From contig JASXTE010000019.1 in assembly GCA_030280995.1 (NCBI GenBank), positions 9,101,501 through 9,165,500 of the forward strand: DNA of 64,000 nt. The letters run 5' to 3'. Shown in pieces: positions 32,385-44,508 of the stretch. This DNA comes from Hemileia vastatrix. Taxonomy: Eukaryota; Basidiomycota; Pucciniomycetes; Pucciniales; Zaghouaniaceae. Each line of letters begins with the position of its first letter. Within the stretch, counting starts at the first letter, position 1. Below the pieces are notes generated by a model. The model was not told the origin of the DNA. It saw only the letters and a list, made by a program, of their open reading frames with translations, and did no database searches. The translations under genes and the position numbers were made by a program.

Positions 32385-33338
32385 TGTGGTACGCGCCTTG
32401 CAGGTAGTTTGATTTTGGACCAATCAGCTCGCATAGTCCAGGAAGAACAAAGGGGATTCATAGCGCAGTAGAAAGTGCTAAACTGTAATGCATGTTTGTG
32501 TGTTTCAAGGTCAAAGGGAAATAGAAGTGCAGAAGAGGATTCAGGGTCTTTGCACTTGGATTTTGCAGAAGGATGCGCCGCATAGTGGGGAATTGTATGT
32601 TATTGATTTAGTACTGCAAGTGCTGAAGAATATGGACTTGTATTTTCCAATAATTGTGTATTACGCACTAAGGAAGGCATTATGGCTTAAGTTAAGGCTC
32701 AAGTGCGAATTATACTGCACCGCGGCTAGTGTGGTAACTTACCAAAACAGGTGATAAGGGAGATTAACTAGTTGAAATCAAAGCAACTAAGATCAGCCTT
32801 AGAAGGAGTCAAACTTGGAAGTAGCACTGAAACAAACAAAGGTACACTCAGGGGCGCGCATGTCAAGCTGTCAAGCATGAGTAAAACAAGTTAATACTAG
32901 TGTTAGTAAGGATAGGGTATGATTTAGTTGCTGTAGCTGTTAAAATTGGTGTACGTGGTCTACTAATAAATTAGTTACTGTTTTACTAATGTAGCGCTAG
33001 ATTCAGCACTGGAGATCCACTAGGGAACTGTGTTTAGAGCGCTGGAAAAATATAAAGAGGGTATTGCATCTAGTAATGAGGGAAGAAAAAAAATTGACGA
33101 ATAGTTAGTTAAAATAAAAGTAGTTAATAATTGGGGAGTCAACGGATAGTAATATTTGTTTTTCCGATCTTTTAAACTCAGTTCTCAACTTATTAACTTT
33201 CTAATCACAAATTAGTGTTGCACATTATTGCACTGTCTTTAAAAATAAGAATGGCAGGCGCTTCTTTTTAGAAATCAAAAAGGAGAACCAACCCATCTTG
33301 CATTGTGTCTACTGCTTAGTACTTTAGCACTCTCTACA
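32385..33338 (+). repeat. Solo LTR of the E1 family
   Basis: It starts TGTGGTACGC and ends TCTACA, aligning with 17804-19027. There is no internal region, so it is the product of LTR-LTR recombination or of deletion. Neighbouring sequence on both sides is L2 LTR, as copies A and C show. The flanking bases (CCCAT / CCGTA) no longer form a clean duplication. Confidence 0.85.
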
Positions 33339-34629
33339 CCGTAGTCCCAATATATGCTGCGTAATTCCAGAAAAACACCTAATTATTAAACAATGCCATT
33401 TAAGGCACACCAAAACAACACCAAATAAACCAACAAAGGGCTCCACCAATGTTGGAAGACCACACCAGGTAGTTGAAGAATCCAGGAAATCCAGTTGATG
33501 AGTGATTGGCTGCTGAATGTCTGTCTTGGCTTGATAGTTTTTTCATTATTAGAATTTTCTTCATAAAGAGATGTATTACATAGCACTTCTTGATTTTTTT
33601 CTCCTTTCAAGCAATTTAATAACAACTGCTCACATTTTGAATGTGTTAAACTGTAATCATTGATGCTTTAAAAATTCTGGTGGAAGAATGAAGGACAGCA
33701 AAGAATCATTTTTATTGAGGGCTCAAGGTTAAGGATTCTCAAAATAGACATGATTGATTTTGGAATTTTCTTCATTTGTTTTGAGTCTGAAGGTGCAAGA
33801 TGAGAGGGGGTAGATTTTTTTAGTACTGTTTTTACTATCTGCATTTAAAAGAAAAGCAATTTGATCTTTTGAGATGTTTGAAATTAAGTAGCTATGAGTG
33901 GCTTTTAGCAATGAAGATAAATATAGAGATGAATAATGATGGATTTTTGGTGGTGAAAATTCTGAAGTATCAATGAAGAAAGTGTTATCGCTGTAATCCA
34001 ATGATATTTGTGGAGCAGAATATTCCAAAGAAAATTGATTTTTTTGAGTATAACTTGAACCATTTGATGAATGGTGAGAATAAAGATCCTATGGTTTTAA
34101 GATTAATATAAATAATTTCAAAACTTTAAAATTGCTTATCATAAAGAAGCTTACCATTTTTTCTAACAATTTCTGTGTGGATGATGAGGAACTACTTGCA
34201 ACATTTGAATTTTTATTCTCAGTTTCTCTTTTCTTCAGCTCAATCTTTGTTAAATGATGCCCAAATCCAAATTTTGAGAAAGCGCTTCCTTTTTCTTCAT
34301 GTCTATCAGTGTCAGTATGATGATGCTCAATGCACTTGAGCTCTTTGCATTGGCAAATTATATCATACTCAGAAATATTCAGTAGAGAAAAAAAAGTATA
34401 TATATTATCACTACAGAATGATTCTGGGGTCTTCAATCCTAGTGTTTTACCCAACTTGTGAGTGAAATTTACTTTGAGAGAAGAATGAACTGTAAAATCT
34501 CACAATGAGTCACTGGGAAAATCCAATATGCAGAAGAGGTTTCATATCACATGAATACAATTTTTCAATTTCAAATATTCCATCTTAAATAATATTTTTT
34601 TTGGAAGATATAATGAAGTGTGAGTCTTT

Positions 34630-34890
34630 CACTACGCAATATAGAGGGTGGACTTGCTAGCAAGTCCCCAACCTGAACTCAGACAGAACTCAGATGCAAC
34701 TCACACTGAACTCATTATGAACTCATACTGAGCTCTAATTGAACACCCACCTAAAACTGTTCTGCTGAGTGGTGTTCATCCCTGATTTTATGGTTCCTTT
34801 GTCAATAGCTCAATGTTTGTTCAATCTGTGGTGAATTTGAGTCCAAGGTTGTAGACTTGCTAACAAGTCCACTCCCCATATTGCACGGTG
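34630..34890. mobile_element. CACTA-like MITE, copy 2
   Basis: Same ends as the copy at 31245 (CACTACGCAATATAGAG; inverted end CACCGTGCAATATGGGG), flanked by TTT and CTT. The inverted ends contain a perfect palindrome GGACTTGCTAGCAAGTCC. The interior is a degenerate tandem of GAACTCA-like units, with more units here than in copy 1, which explains the larger size. Confidence 0.85.
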
Positions 34891-35793
34891 CTTGATAGAA
34901 AATTATCACTACATTAAAATTTTAGGGAGATTGAGTCAAGACATGGTTAATATCATGTTTATTCCACATCACAAATACTTATAAAAAGTATGGATATTTT
35001 TAGTCACCTCCAAAGCTATCATGAGATATTTTCTCAAAAAAAATTTAAATTTAAATTAATTCTACATTTAAATATACACAGATGTTCTAGTTAAAAAATA
35101 AAAGTTCCAAAATTGCATCATTGATTGGTGTGATATTTTTGGTAAAAATTTCTTTCGGATAATTTTTTATAAAAGATAAAAATTTAAAGACCTCAAAGTA
35201 TTTTTTGGAATAAACTTACCCTCATTACATAGGGATAATCAAAACAGAAACTAATTATTATTTATGTATTTGATAAAGAAAAATATTTGTACTTTTGAAG
35301 CCTATTATTTGTGAGAACTTCTTATTTTCTCTGAGAAAATCTTAATGTTTATTTCACTTTTTACTTTCTAAATATAAATTACTTTTCAAAACTTCCTCAA
35401 ATAATTTTTGGAGCAAAATTGAAGTGATAATAGCACTTTAAAATATTTTATTTTGAATATATAAAATTAATACATAGTAAGGTGTTTAGAAATTCTGCTA
35501 AGGCTATCTTGTGGCTATTATTTAATTTAAGACTTATGGCTTTGAGAAGTCTCTTTGGATGGCAGAATTAATTTGACTAAAGCTGATTTATACTTAAATG
35601 TTAAAATGATAAATTGAAGGATATCTATACATAATAATTATCATTCAAAATAAACATCTCATGTGTAAATAAAAAGCAAATTATCTCTATTGGAAAAACA
35701 TTCATTAACCTCTGCATGATTTATATCATCAATGTTACTATAGAATATATAATAAGTGTTTTAGTGAAGGAATGAGAATATTTGACTTATTAG
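34891..35793. other. AT-rich stretch without a gene
   Basis: No open frame of note, no shared repeat seen. Confidence 0.45.
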
Positions 35794-36827
35794 TCAGTCC
35801 CTCAATTTGCTGAGGAGTTGAAAATTCAAAATTATAGCAGTTTGATGGATGATTAGAAGGAATGAAATTGCTAAAAGTAAGTTTATCTGAATCTTTTCAC
35901 ATATATATAATATTTTTTGGATCAAGTGGATTTTTTTATGTGCCTCCAAAGTGTTTAAATATACTATGTCAACTTCATGGTAAAATTCTGTCAATTTAGA
36001 GCTCCTCCAGGGTAAATGAAGCCTATAAAGCTCTCCTTATTTAGTCTCCTCAATTTCTGAAACAAATGGTGGATCATCAAATAAGTATTCTAGATCCATA
36101 TTCTCAGAAAGGTGTTGAAAGAGTGTTTTTTGATGCAAATCACATATCTTTTATGAAAAAATTAAGTTTAAAAGCTTGAAGCAAAGGAAATGAGTAAAGA
36201 GATAAACTGGTTACTTACATTCCTTTGAATCCTTAGCATTTTTCTTTTTTTCTTGGATTCATCACTTTTACTTTCTTTATTTTCTGTTTTAATACCCAAG
36301 ATCCAGCGTTTTATGATTGGAGGGAGCTGATCCTCTATATCTTTGGGTGAATTAAATAAATAATGTGAGATGGCATTTTTCTGAAGTTAATATAAGAAGT
36401 GAATTATAAGGTGCTCAATTTCAAGCTTATTAAGTTGTGAGTATGGGTTGTCAAAATCAATTGAGGTAAGTGGATATCTCATCTCTAAAGCTTCCTGGAG
36501 ACATATATTGACAAATATTGTTGGAATTTTAAATATCTGTCCATTCCCAAGAGCTTTGACTGTTGAAGTCTCAAATCTATATTCAGAGACTAACTTAGTA
36601 GGTTTTTTTACACTCAGTGGGATCATTGAAATCTCTTCAAGATATGGTGGTGGGTAATCAATTTCTTGAGAATATTTACCCAAAACCAACCTTACAAATT
36701 CTATTATTGATTGACAAAAACAACTCTTGGGTGGTGAAACACCAAGCTGGTTAAGATGACAATTGAATGCTTTAGAAGAAGTAAAACCTTGACTAGGTAT
36801 TAGTGAATATAAGGTTGATTTCTCTCC
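35794..36827 (-). pseudogene. Decayed gene fragment of unknown function left of H1
   Basis: No family is recognised. Reading leftwards from the H1 boundary, a frame open from at least 36827 to 36387 encodes ordered sequence (for example DYPPPYLEEISMIPLSVKK and FKIPTIFVNICLQEALEMRY). After one stop it continues with NAISHYLFNSPKDIEDQLPP and a Lys-rich tail to a GTAAGT donor near 36221. A further piece is seen at 35994-35794. It appears truncated on its 5' side by H1; the missing start is not recognisable at the other side of H1 (after 60147). Confidence 0.4.
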
Positions 36828-37103
36828 TAATAGGGGGTGTCAGTTCTGGAAAATCCGCACTTATTTAAGTGGGGATTTCTGAAACACACTAGCCCCAATG
36901 CTGGTGGATTTCAAAATGAAATAAGTCACTTATTGAACTCAAATCCGCACTTTGTCAACCAAAAGTGCTGATTTCACCATAAAGTCCCATTTCACTGATT
37001 TGTCAGCATTATCCCAATCATACAGAGCACTCCGCAGTATAACACTTCATAACTCAAAACATTGTACATCATTTAAATTTTCATATCATATCATATAAGA
37101 GTC

Positions 37104-38320
37104 ATGCCTTCCTGACTTTCAAATTGTGATAAATTACGTAAAGCAATGACTTTCATGGCTCTTGAACTGCTCTTGGACTCTGATTGCAATTCTGATTCTT
37201 ATCTAGAAGAATATTTTGTCTTTTTATCAAAAATGGCCATGAAACATTACCTTCTTCCCAGAAAGCCTCAAGTACACCATCCAAACACTTCTTAACCTAT
37301 CTACAGCCAGTTTTACACAGTTGCTCAGGACTTCTCTGGAATTTTTCCTTAAATTGCTTGAGCTTATTCAGGACCATCCCATATTTCACAATAATTCTCA
37401 AAAAGAACAAAGACATCCTTCAATTCAATTGGCCATCACACTATGTCATTTGGGTTCCAATGGTAATGGAGCCGCTTTGAAAAATTTATAAAATGTCTTT
37501 GATTTAGGGTATGGTTCAGTTAACACTTATACCAAAAATGCATCACTGCCATAAACTCCTTGGAATCTCAACTTCTCATCTGGCCAAAAAAAGAAGAGTG
37601 ACTTGAATCATCTCAGGTTATGCAAGCAGAGGGCTTCCCAGGATGTATTGGTTTTGTTGATGGTACTACATTTCCTTTGAGCCAGAAACCTTCTCAAGGT
37701 GGAAACAATTACTTTGACTGTAAAAAGAGGTAGATTATTTTCAACAACTTTCATTCTCTTTTAATCTAACACAAACAACTGTATCTTCTTTATAGATATT
37801 CAATTTCCGTTCAGCTTATATGTGACGTTAAAAAAAATTTATATCATTCTTTGCTGGCTATCCTGGCTCATGTCATGACTCCTACGTCTACCAGAGAATG
37901 CAAATTTCAAATTAACCTGAAAAATTCTTTGATGAAGATCAGTACCTTCTTGCACATTCTGCTTATGCAAATGGAAAGTATGTACTTCCTGCTTTTTGGG
38001 GAGCAGCTTCAGAAGACAGTCAAAATGCCAAGTTCAACAATCATTTGGCAAAGTCAAGAGTCTGTATTGAAAATTCTATTAGAAGATTGAAAGGCTGTTT
38101 TTCTAGTTTAAGGGAATTAAGAAGTCCTCTTAGAAATAAATCTGAAATGGAGGCAGTGATCAACTGGATTCTGTGTTGCACTATACTCCATAACCTACTT
38201 GCTGACCTCAAAGATCAACGGTTAGAGCTGTATGAAGATGAACAAGTTGATTCACCTCCGACTATATCCAACACTTCTATTTCTCAATCAACTAGCATAA
38301 GGGCTAAATTCTTCCAATAA
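37104..38320 (+). pseudogene. H1 DDE transposase (PIF/Harbinger, HARBI1-like)
   Basis: The gene would start at the ATG at 37104, which is followed almost at once by a TGA. The N-terminal third is broken by several stops. The catalytic part is clear: first Asp in GFVDGTTFPL (about 37645), a 66-nt intron (37730-37795, GTAGAT to TTATAG), second Asp in CHDSY (about 37868), a conserved LAHSAY block (about 37950), and the Glu in RVCIENSIRRLKGCF (about 38052). These match the DDE_Tnp_4 pattern of Harbinger transposases (D in VDGT, HDS, and R-x-x-I/V-E-x-x-x-x-x-L-K). The frame shifts at least once between 37880 and 38040. A short acidic tail follows. The enzyme would cut and reinsert H1-type elements; this copy cannot. 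Confidence 0.88.
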
Positions 38321-38819
38321 CACTCCAACATTTTTCAACACAATTTTAATTTTGTTTTTCATACTCTTCAAATAATCATTTTGCATGTTTTATTCACTTA
38401 GAATGGTAATTTTTTTTGCATATTTATTTTGTTTTTAAATTTGCTGTTAAAGTCTTATTTTTTATCTCTCTGTGTTTTCTTTCATCAACTCAACATGAAA
38501 TTGCATATTTTCTGAAAATGCATATTTTTTCAGTCACTCTCTTTTTTTTCTTCACTCATATCCATTTCCTCCTCTCTTCTTACATCACTTAAACAATTTC
38601 AATTCTATTTCTTTTTTCTCAACTCATCTCTCCAGGTAAGTCATTTTTTCATTTTTACTTAATTTTTTGCTAATTTTTTTTTGGGTTTTGTTTTTTTGTT
38701 TTTTTTCAATTTATAGGTAAAATTAACCTTTTTTTTCTCTCTCCCTTCCCTCTTTTCTCTCATTCATCCTATTCTTTATCCCCCCTTGGCCTGGGCTTTT
38801 TCCCACCTTTACCCTCTCC
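38321..38819. other. H1 spacer up to the E3 insertion
   Basis: T- and C-rich, no open frame. It becomes C-rich after 38750 and continues at 47286, beyond E3. Confidence 0.5.
38815..38819. repeat. Target-site duplication of E3, left copy
   Basis: TCTCC here equals TCTCC at 47281-47285. Confidence 0.92.
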
Positions 38820-39627
38820 TGTCATGCACCACCTGAAACTCGAGGCAAAAGCAGCTCATTAAATCAATAAAACAGAGGTCTAAATCCATACTCAAAGTGC
38901 AGAAAGTGTTTCTACCTTGGAACCGCAACTTCCCTTTGTGTACTCACTATTCAACTGCGCTAATCTAAACTTTAAATCTAAATTAGTCAATTCTCAAAAG
39001 TGTGTTTAGGATTTTCTTTGATAAGCGACGAACAGTGCAATCGTCAATGCAATATTCCACTAAAAGGTTTTATTAAATATCTGTAGGTTATTAAAAAGGC
39101 AGTAGTGAGAATGGACAGAATGAGTAGTGGAGGATTAAGGGGTTAACAATGTTAGTGAGGAGGGTCCAGGTGTAACGGGTGTAATTTTGGTGGTCTGTGG
39201 TGTGCGGAATGATGGATGGGTATGAGGTCAATGAGAGGAGGAGTAATAGATATAAAAGGGGTTGTATTTTGGTTTGAAGTTCTCTTTATATTAAATTATA
39301 AAACATATTTATAGTTAATAGTGGTAAAACTGCAAGTTAAATCATTGTTATTGTACATTTCCTTTTCCCCTCAATAATCATTTCTAAATTTAAATCTTTG
39401 ATTTTTGAGTGTTAAAACACTTTGTGAGATTCTAAGAATATTAGTATTACATTAAAATATATTAAAACTCTTCTCAAATATAACTTGAAGCAGTAGCTCT
39501 TCCTTCGAGTCATCTTCAAATCACTTCCTCAAACAATCCCTCTGTGCTTTGAAGAAGTCTCTAAACTTTATCCCTCATCTCACTTTCAGGAACACCCTTG
39601 ACCTTGTGCGTAGGTCATCCAGTGAAA
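38820..39627 (+). repeat. 5' LTR of E3
   Basis: Starts TGTCATGCACC and ends GTGAAA (ancestrally GTGACA, as in the other LTR). It is followed by 76 bp of leader to the gag ATG. Confidence 0.92.
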
Positions 39628-39703
39628 GTATAATTTAATTCTCCGTAGTTTTCATTCTTTGCACTACTACGTCCTTTTTCAGGTGTTTTCTAAATTCTTA
39701 AAA

Positions 39704-40875
39704 ATGGCACCTGTTCAACGCATTCCTCCTACGGGCGCTACTACCAGGGCTCGGGCCAGAGGCAGGCCAACAGCCACATGGCCTGTTTCCCGCACTCACT
39801 CCCTGAAACCTCTCAACCTTAGGGAACAGCAACATTCAGTCTAATCTGTAGAAGACATCCCACAATATTTTGATGATTCTAGTGATGATGAAGAAGGAGA
39901 GGATACAATGCATGAGGCACCATCTGCCCCTGCTACACACCCTTCTGGTCAACCTTCAGAACCTGGATGATCTAATTCACTGGAAGACTTCATGAGGCTT
40001 TTCATGAAGAACCTTTAAAATCCAACGTCTTCGGAGGGGTCAAAATTTAAAACTCCTTTCATGAAATCTCCTGATAAACTCAATGGGGAACATCCAGACA
40101 GATTGCGACCCTTCTTGCAAACATGCTAACTCCTGTTCCATAATGACCCTCGAACCTTTAATAACGACCAATCAAAGGTTGTTTACCCTTCTTCATTCCT
40201 ATCCGGAAAGGCAGCAAGGTGGTTAGAACCTTATCTTCTCATGCTCTCTTTGACAGAGACCCAATTACTCATCAATAATTGGGAAAAATTCGAAGACCAA
40301 CTTTTTACATTGTTTGGTGACCCTAAAGAAACTGACAACGCAGAAATTGAACTGGACTTCCTCTGCATGAGTGATAATGGTAAAGCTTCTTAATACATCT
40401 CAAACTTCAGAGCACTTCAAACTCAAATAGGTTGGAATGATGCTTCCCTCAAGTATCATTTCAAAAAGGGACTTCCTTTGAGGATTCTGGATCAATTAAA
40501 TCTTCATGGTCAGAAGATGACTACTTTAACGGATTTAATGGATTGAACCCTTGAACTGGATGGCTACAACATTGTTGATACGCCAGCAAATCTTAAGGCC
40601 TAAATTTTAAATCGGGACCTTCTTCACACCCACGGCTAACTCAATCCTCCTCGACTCAATCCAAACCAAATAAGGGAAAGGACAAACCTCGACCGAAAAA
40701 CTCGACCCCAGGCGATATCAGTAAAGTACTGGATCCTAAAGGGGAACTTAAAGAAGCTGAGAGGAAGAGACGAGCAGATAATGGGTTATCTATGTATTGT
40801 GGGGGTAAGCACAAGCTGGAAGATTGTGTAAAGTTGAAGGAAAGAGAAGGTACTAGTTTGAAGTCAAAAAACTAG
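39704..40875 (+). pseudogene. gag: E3 gag
   Basis: It starts MAPVQRIPPTGATTRARAR, matching E2. Stops interrupt it at about 39842 (CAA in E2, TAA here), 39968, 40016, 40126 and others. The acidic segment, the capsid-like region and the C-x2-C-x3-H-x4-C knuckle region near 40790-40850 can all be followed by comparison with E2; in this copy the first Cys reads SMYCGG (Cys to Ser). It ends at the TAG at 40873-40875. Confidence 0.85.
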
Positions 40876-40889
40876 TAGCTAGTTTACTT

Positions 40890-42280
40890 GTGTGTAAAGC
40901 AAACTATCTTATCTCTCCCAGTGCACAGAACCTCCATGTATTAAGGACTGGATTTGCCTTAAGCAGCTTGAGATTCATTCTTTTTAAGGAGGATATCCCC
41001 TTCAGTTGTCTTATAGACTCTGGAGCTTCAATTTCTTTTGTCAGTTTATTTTTTTCCAAGAAGTTACAACTGACATTTACAGATATCAATTGAACTCCAA
41101 TTTATTTTGTCAAATCAGAGGAACCCAAATATTGGGTAAGTAAGAAAGTTTTATGGGTTTTCAACTTTCCGAAATTTCCCCCCTTCAAGTGGGAATTATC
41201 AGTCTTGGACGCCCCAAGGATGGACGATACCATTCTTGGCCATGACTTTTTAACGCATTGGAATCCTGAAATTGATTGGACACGGGGATTCATCACCCCA
41301 CGCACTAAGTATATTTCTGATTCTTCAATGCAAGTCAATAGGGAGTTAAACCATCCGCCTGAAAATGTCCTGCTAGAGGACAAATCTCTGCCAGATGACT
41401 TGCAAGCATCTGATTTTTCTCTAAATGAGCAATTGGCTAACCCTTCTAACTCCATGACTTCACTCAAAGAGGATTTAAATTGCCTCAAAGTAATGAAATT
41501 ATGCTCTCTCAATTCTGGTTTTCCCTCAACAGATTCCTTCAAAGATGATGAGGACAGCCAAACCAACGTTGAAACCATTAAATCAACTCCACCGGAAATC
41601 TATCACAATTTCCTCAATGTTTTCTCAATCTGCAAGGCCAATAAGTTACTGCCTCATTGACCCTACAACCATCAAATAGAGTCAATAGGTCCAGTACCTC
41701 CGGCAGGTCCTGTCTATTCTTTGTTGAAGGAGGAATCTCAAGTTCTTCAAGACTACATTTCAGAGAATGTAGCCAAAGGTTTCATCAGAGCCAGTAAATC
41801 TCCAACCGGCTCCCCTGTTCTTTTTGTAAAGAAAAAGGATGTTAGTCTTAGGTTGTGTGTTGACTATAGAAAGCTCAACACTGTCACTAAGAAGAATGCA
41901 TATCCTGTTCCTCCTATGTCATTGCTTCTTACTCTTTTCAATGGTGCTAATTTATTTTCTAAAATTGATCTTAGAGGTGCTTACAATCTTTTTGCATTGC
42001 AGAAGTTCATGAACCACTGACTGCAATGCGCACTAGATTTGGTAGTTTTGAATATTTAGTTATGAATTTTGGATTGTGTAACGCACCATCAACTTTTCAA
42101 ACTTTTGTTAATGACATCTTTCAAGGTGTTGTTGAACAGTTTTTTGTTGTCTATTTAGATGGTATTTTAATTTTCTTGAAGACACTAGATGAACATATTC
42201 ATCATGTTCGACAGTTTCTAAATCAACTTCAAGTTCAGGGACTCTACACCAAGCACAATAAATGCGAATTCTCATCTTAA
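40890..42280 (+). pseudogene. pol: E3 protease and reverse transcriptase
   Basis: Protease motif CLIDSGASISFV at about 41010. RT blocks [20 protein letters not shown] (41795) and LRGAYNL (41970) are followed by a frameshift near 42005 that replaces the IRIAEGHEP block of E2. The polymerase motif reads YLDG instead of YLDD (about 42155), which removes a catalytic Asp. Stops near 41092, 41660 and 42020 add to the damage. Confidence 0.88.
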
Positions 42281-42880
42281 ATCAATTGATTTTTTGGGTT
42301 TTACGTTATCCACTGATGGTTTAGTCATGGACAACAAAAAGTTCCAAAAAGTCCTGGAATGGCCTGAGACCAAAACCATTAAATCCCTACAAGGATTTTT
42401 GGGTTTTGCCAATTTCTATAGAAGATTTATTAAAGATTACTCTAAAACTATTTCCAATCTTACTTCTCTTCTTAGAAAAGATATTCCTTTTGTTTTTACT
42501 TCTACAGTATGAAGGGAATTTGAAGCATTGAAGACTGCATTCACCACAGCTCCAATTCTTTGACACTTTGATCCTTCTTCTTCGACAATAGTCGAGAGAG
42601 ATGCGAGCGACTATGCTATTGCAGGGGTCATTTCTCAATTAAATCCTGAAACAAATTGTTTCATCCTGTTGCTTTTAAGTCACACAAACTCATTGCGGCA
42701 GAATTAAATTATGAAATTCATGACAAAGAGCTTTTAGCTATTATTCATTGTCTTAAAAAATGGCGCTCTTTTCTTCTCAGCCTAGATAGTCCTTTTCAAA
42801 TTCTAACAGACCATAATGCTTTGAAATACTTTATGTCTTCCAAAGTGTTAACCAGGCGTCAAGCCAGGTGGGCTGAATTT
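42281..42880 (+). pseudogene. pol: E3 RNase H region
   Basis: The thumb region FLGFANFYRRFIKDYSK is intact. A TGA at about 42510 replaces the CGA codon of E2, with a CpG change also in the codon before it. The RNase H Asp is changed in this copy (ERDASDYA where E2 has ETDASDYA). The later block [15 protein letters not shown], lost by frameshift in E2, is preserved here. Confidence 0.85.
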
Positions 42881-44508
42881 CCTTTTTCTATTTCCTATCG
42901 CCCAGGTAAGAACTGCATTGTCCCAGATATCTTGTCACATTGGGATGACGTTTACCCACAGTGGGGGGATGCATTTGCTGAAAAGAACCCAGCAAATTTG
43001 AAATCAATTTGCAACAAATCAATGTTAATGACTCATCAACTTACTTTGATGACAATTCAATCTTTTCAAAATCCACTATCCAACATCCTCATAGCTCAGT
43101 TGAAGGACAATTGTTGTTTAGGGTTAAAAGACAAAATACTCTCAAAGCGAGGGGCCAAAAGATTTAGTATTGAATCAGGTCTATTAATTTTCAAAGGTAG
43201 AGTAGTCATACCCGACAACAATGAAATAAATTTATGGATTTTCAATAGTCGACATGATTCTCCATTAGCTGGTCATTTTGGGGTTGATAAAACCTACCAG
43301 TTAATAGAAAGGGATTTCTTCAGGTGAGGAATGACCAGAGAAATGAAGGCCTATATAAGAGCTTGTTACAAATGTAATAGGAATAAGGCTCCCCCTCACT
43401 GGAAGCATGGGTTGCTTCAACCACTTCCTATTCCCTCTAAACCTTGGGAATCTTTATTGATGGATTTTATTTCTCAACTTCCTTTTTCTAGTAATTTTGA
43501 TGCTATATTAGTAATAGTAGATAGATTTTCAAAAATGTCTATTTTCATTATAACCACTACTACTGCTACAGCAGAAGATCTGTAAAAATTGTTTCTAGAA
43601 TATGTATTTTCCAAACATGGCTTACCTAATGATATTATTTTAGATAGAGGCTAATTGTTTGTATCCACATTCTGGACTCAACTGTGTCGACAACTCAATA
43701 TCACAAGGAATCTCTCCACGGCCTATCATCCTGAAACCAATGGGCAAACGGAAAGGGTCAACCAAATCCTCGAACAATACCTTTGAATGTATGTCAGTTA
43801 CCAACAAGACAATTGGACCACATGGTTACCATTGGCCGAATTTGCTTATAATAACTTGACTCATTCTTCGACACGACAATCTCCTTTCGAAACTGTTTAT
43901 GGAAGACACCCTTGATTCAACTCAATTCATGTAGAAACTAATCATCCTGCAGAACATTATCTTCGAACCATATCACGACTCCAAGAAGAACTTAAATCAA
44001 ATTTGGAATTAACGACTTGAAGGTACAAGGAACAGGCCAACAAACATCGACAATCTGCTCCTCCCTTTAAACCAGGCAACAATGTATGGCTCAACGCACG
44101 AAACATTGGAAAAACTCAACCATCAAAGAAACTAGCCAAAAGGCGCTTGGGACCATTTGAAATAGACTCCGAAGTCTCCAAAACTGCATTTTGACTCAAG
44201 CTACCTCCTAAATGGCAGGCTATTCACCCTGTTTTTCACATATCTCTCCTGGAACTGGCTCGAGAAACATACCCGGGCAGGAACCAACCTCCTCCGGAAC
44301 CGGTCAAAGTAGAAGACCATCTAGATTGGGAAGTAAGCCGCATATTTTATTCAAGAATGCCCAAGGGGAAACTTCAATACCTTGTGGAATGGGAAGGCTT
44401 CCTCGATGATTCAGACCAAACAACCTGGGAACCAGCCATCAATTTTTCTAATGCCCCTGAACTCCTTAAATCTTTTCATCTTAAATATCCTTTAAAACCA
44501 AAACCTTA
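42881..44508 (+). pseudogene. pol: E3 integrase and chromodomain
   Basis: The zinc region (HDSPLAGHF ... CYKCNRNK) and the first catalytic Asp (LLMDFISQLPF, about 43460) are readable. A TGA at 43327 and several later stops (43585, 43655, 43785, 43915 and others) break it. The second Asp region reads LDRG where E2 has SDRG; the Glu region follows near 43735. The chromodomain is recognisable at about 44325-44480 (WEVSRIFYSRMPKGKLQYLV). Comparison with E2 shows that CGA to TGA changes cause several of the stops. Confidence 0.88.

Larger units (their letters stand above)
31218..33464 (-). repeat. Solo LTR, family L2, copy B, containing two later insertions
   Basis: The LTR runs TGTAGAC to GACCACA and is flanked by a 4-bp direct repeat CCAG (31214-31217 and 33465-33468). 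It interrupts P2 coding sequence. Inside it lie the MITE at 31245-31462 and the solo LTR of the E1 family at 32385-33338. Removing both leaves about 1.07 kb, close to copy A. Confidence 0.82.
28655..34454 (-). pseudogene. Plavaka/CACTA-type transposase P2, split by nested insertions
   Basis: The N-terminal exon (34454 to 34157) has the Cys/His start seen in P1 (IICQCKELKC) and a donor GTAAGC. Coding pieces at 34028-33729 and 33625-33465 match P1 up to the insertion point. After the insertion 31218-33464 it resumes at 31217 with the catalytic block FYIDWFNPFGEK, then LVCLNLEPYIQYK and ITPGPHEPS. C-terminal pieces lie at 29906-29673, 29585-29328 (HIAQHYPEVISHFDPP), 29300-29055 and down to about 28655. 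It is diverged from P1, so it is a separate family member rather than a local duplicate. Numerous stops. Confidence 0.75.

Noticed and set aside
31218..33464. A full-length LTR retrotransposon with internal genes between L2 ends
   Set aside because: The interior is explained by a MITE and a solo LTR; no gag or pol is present.
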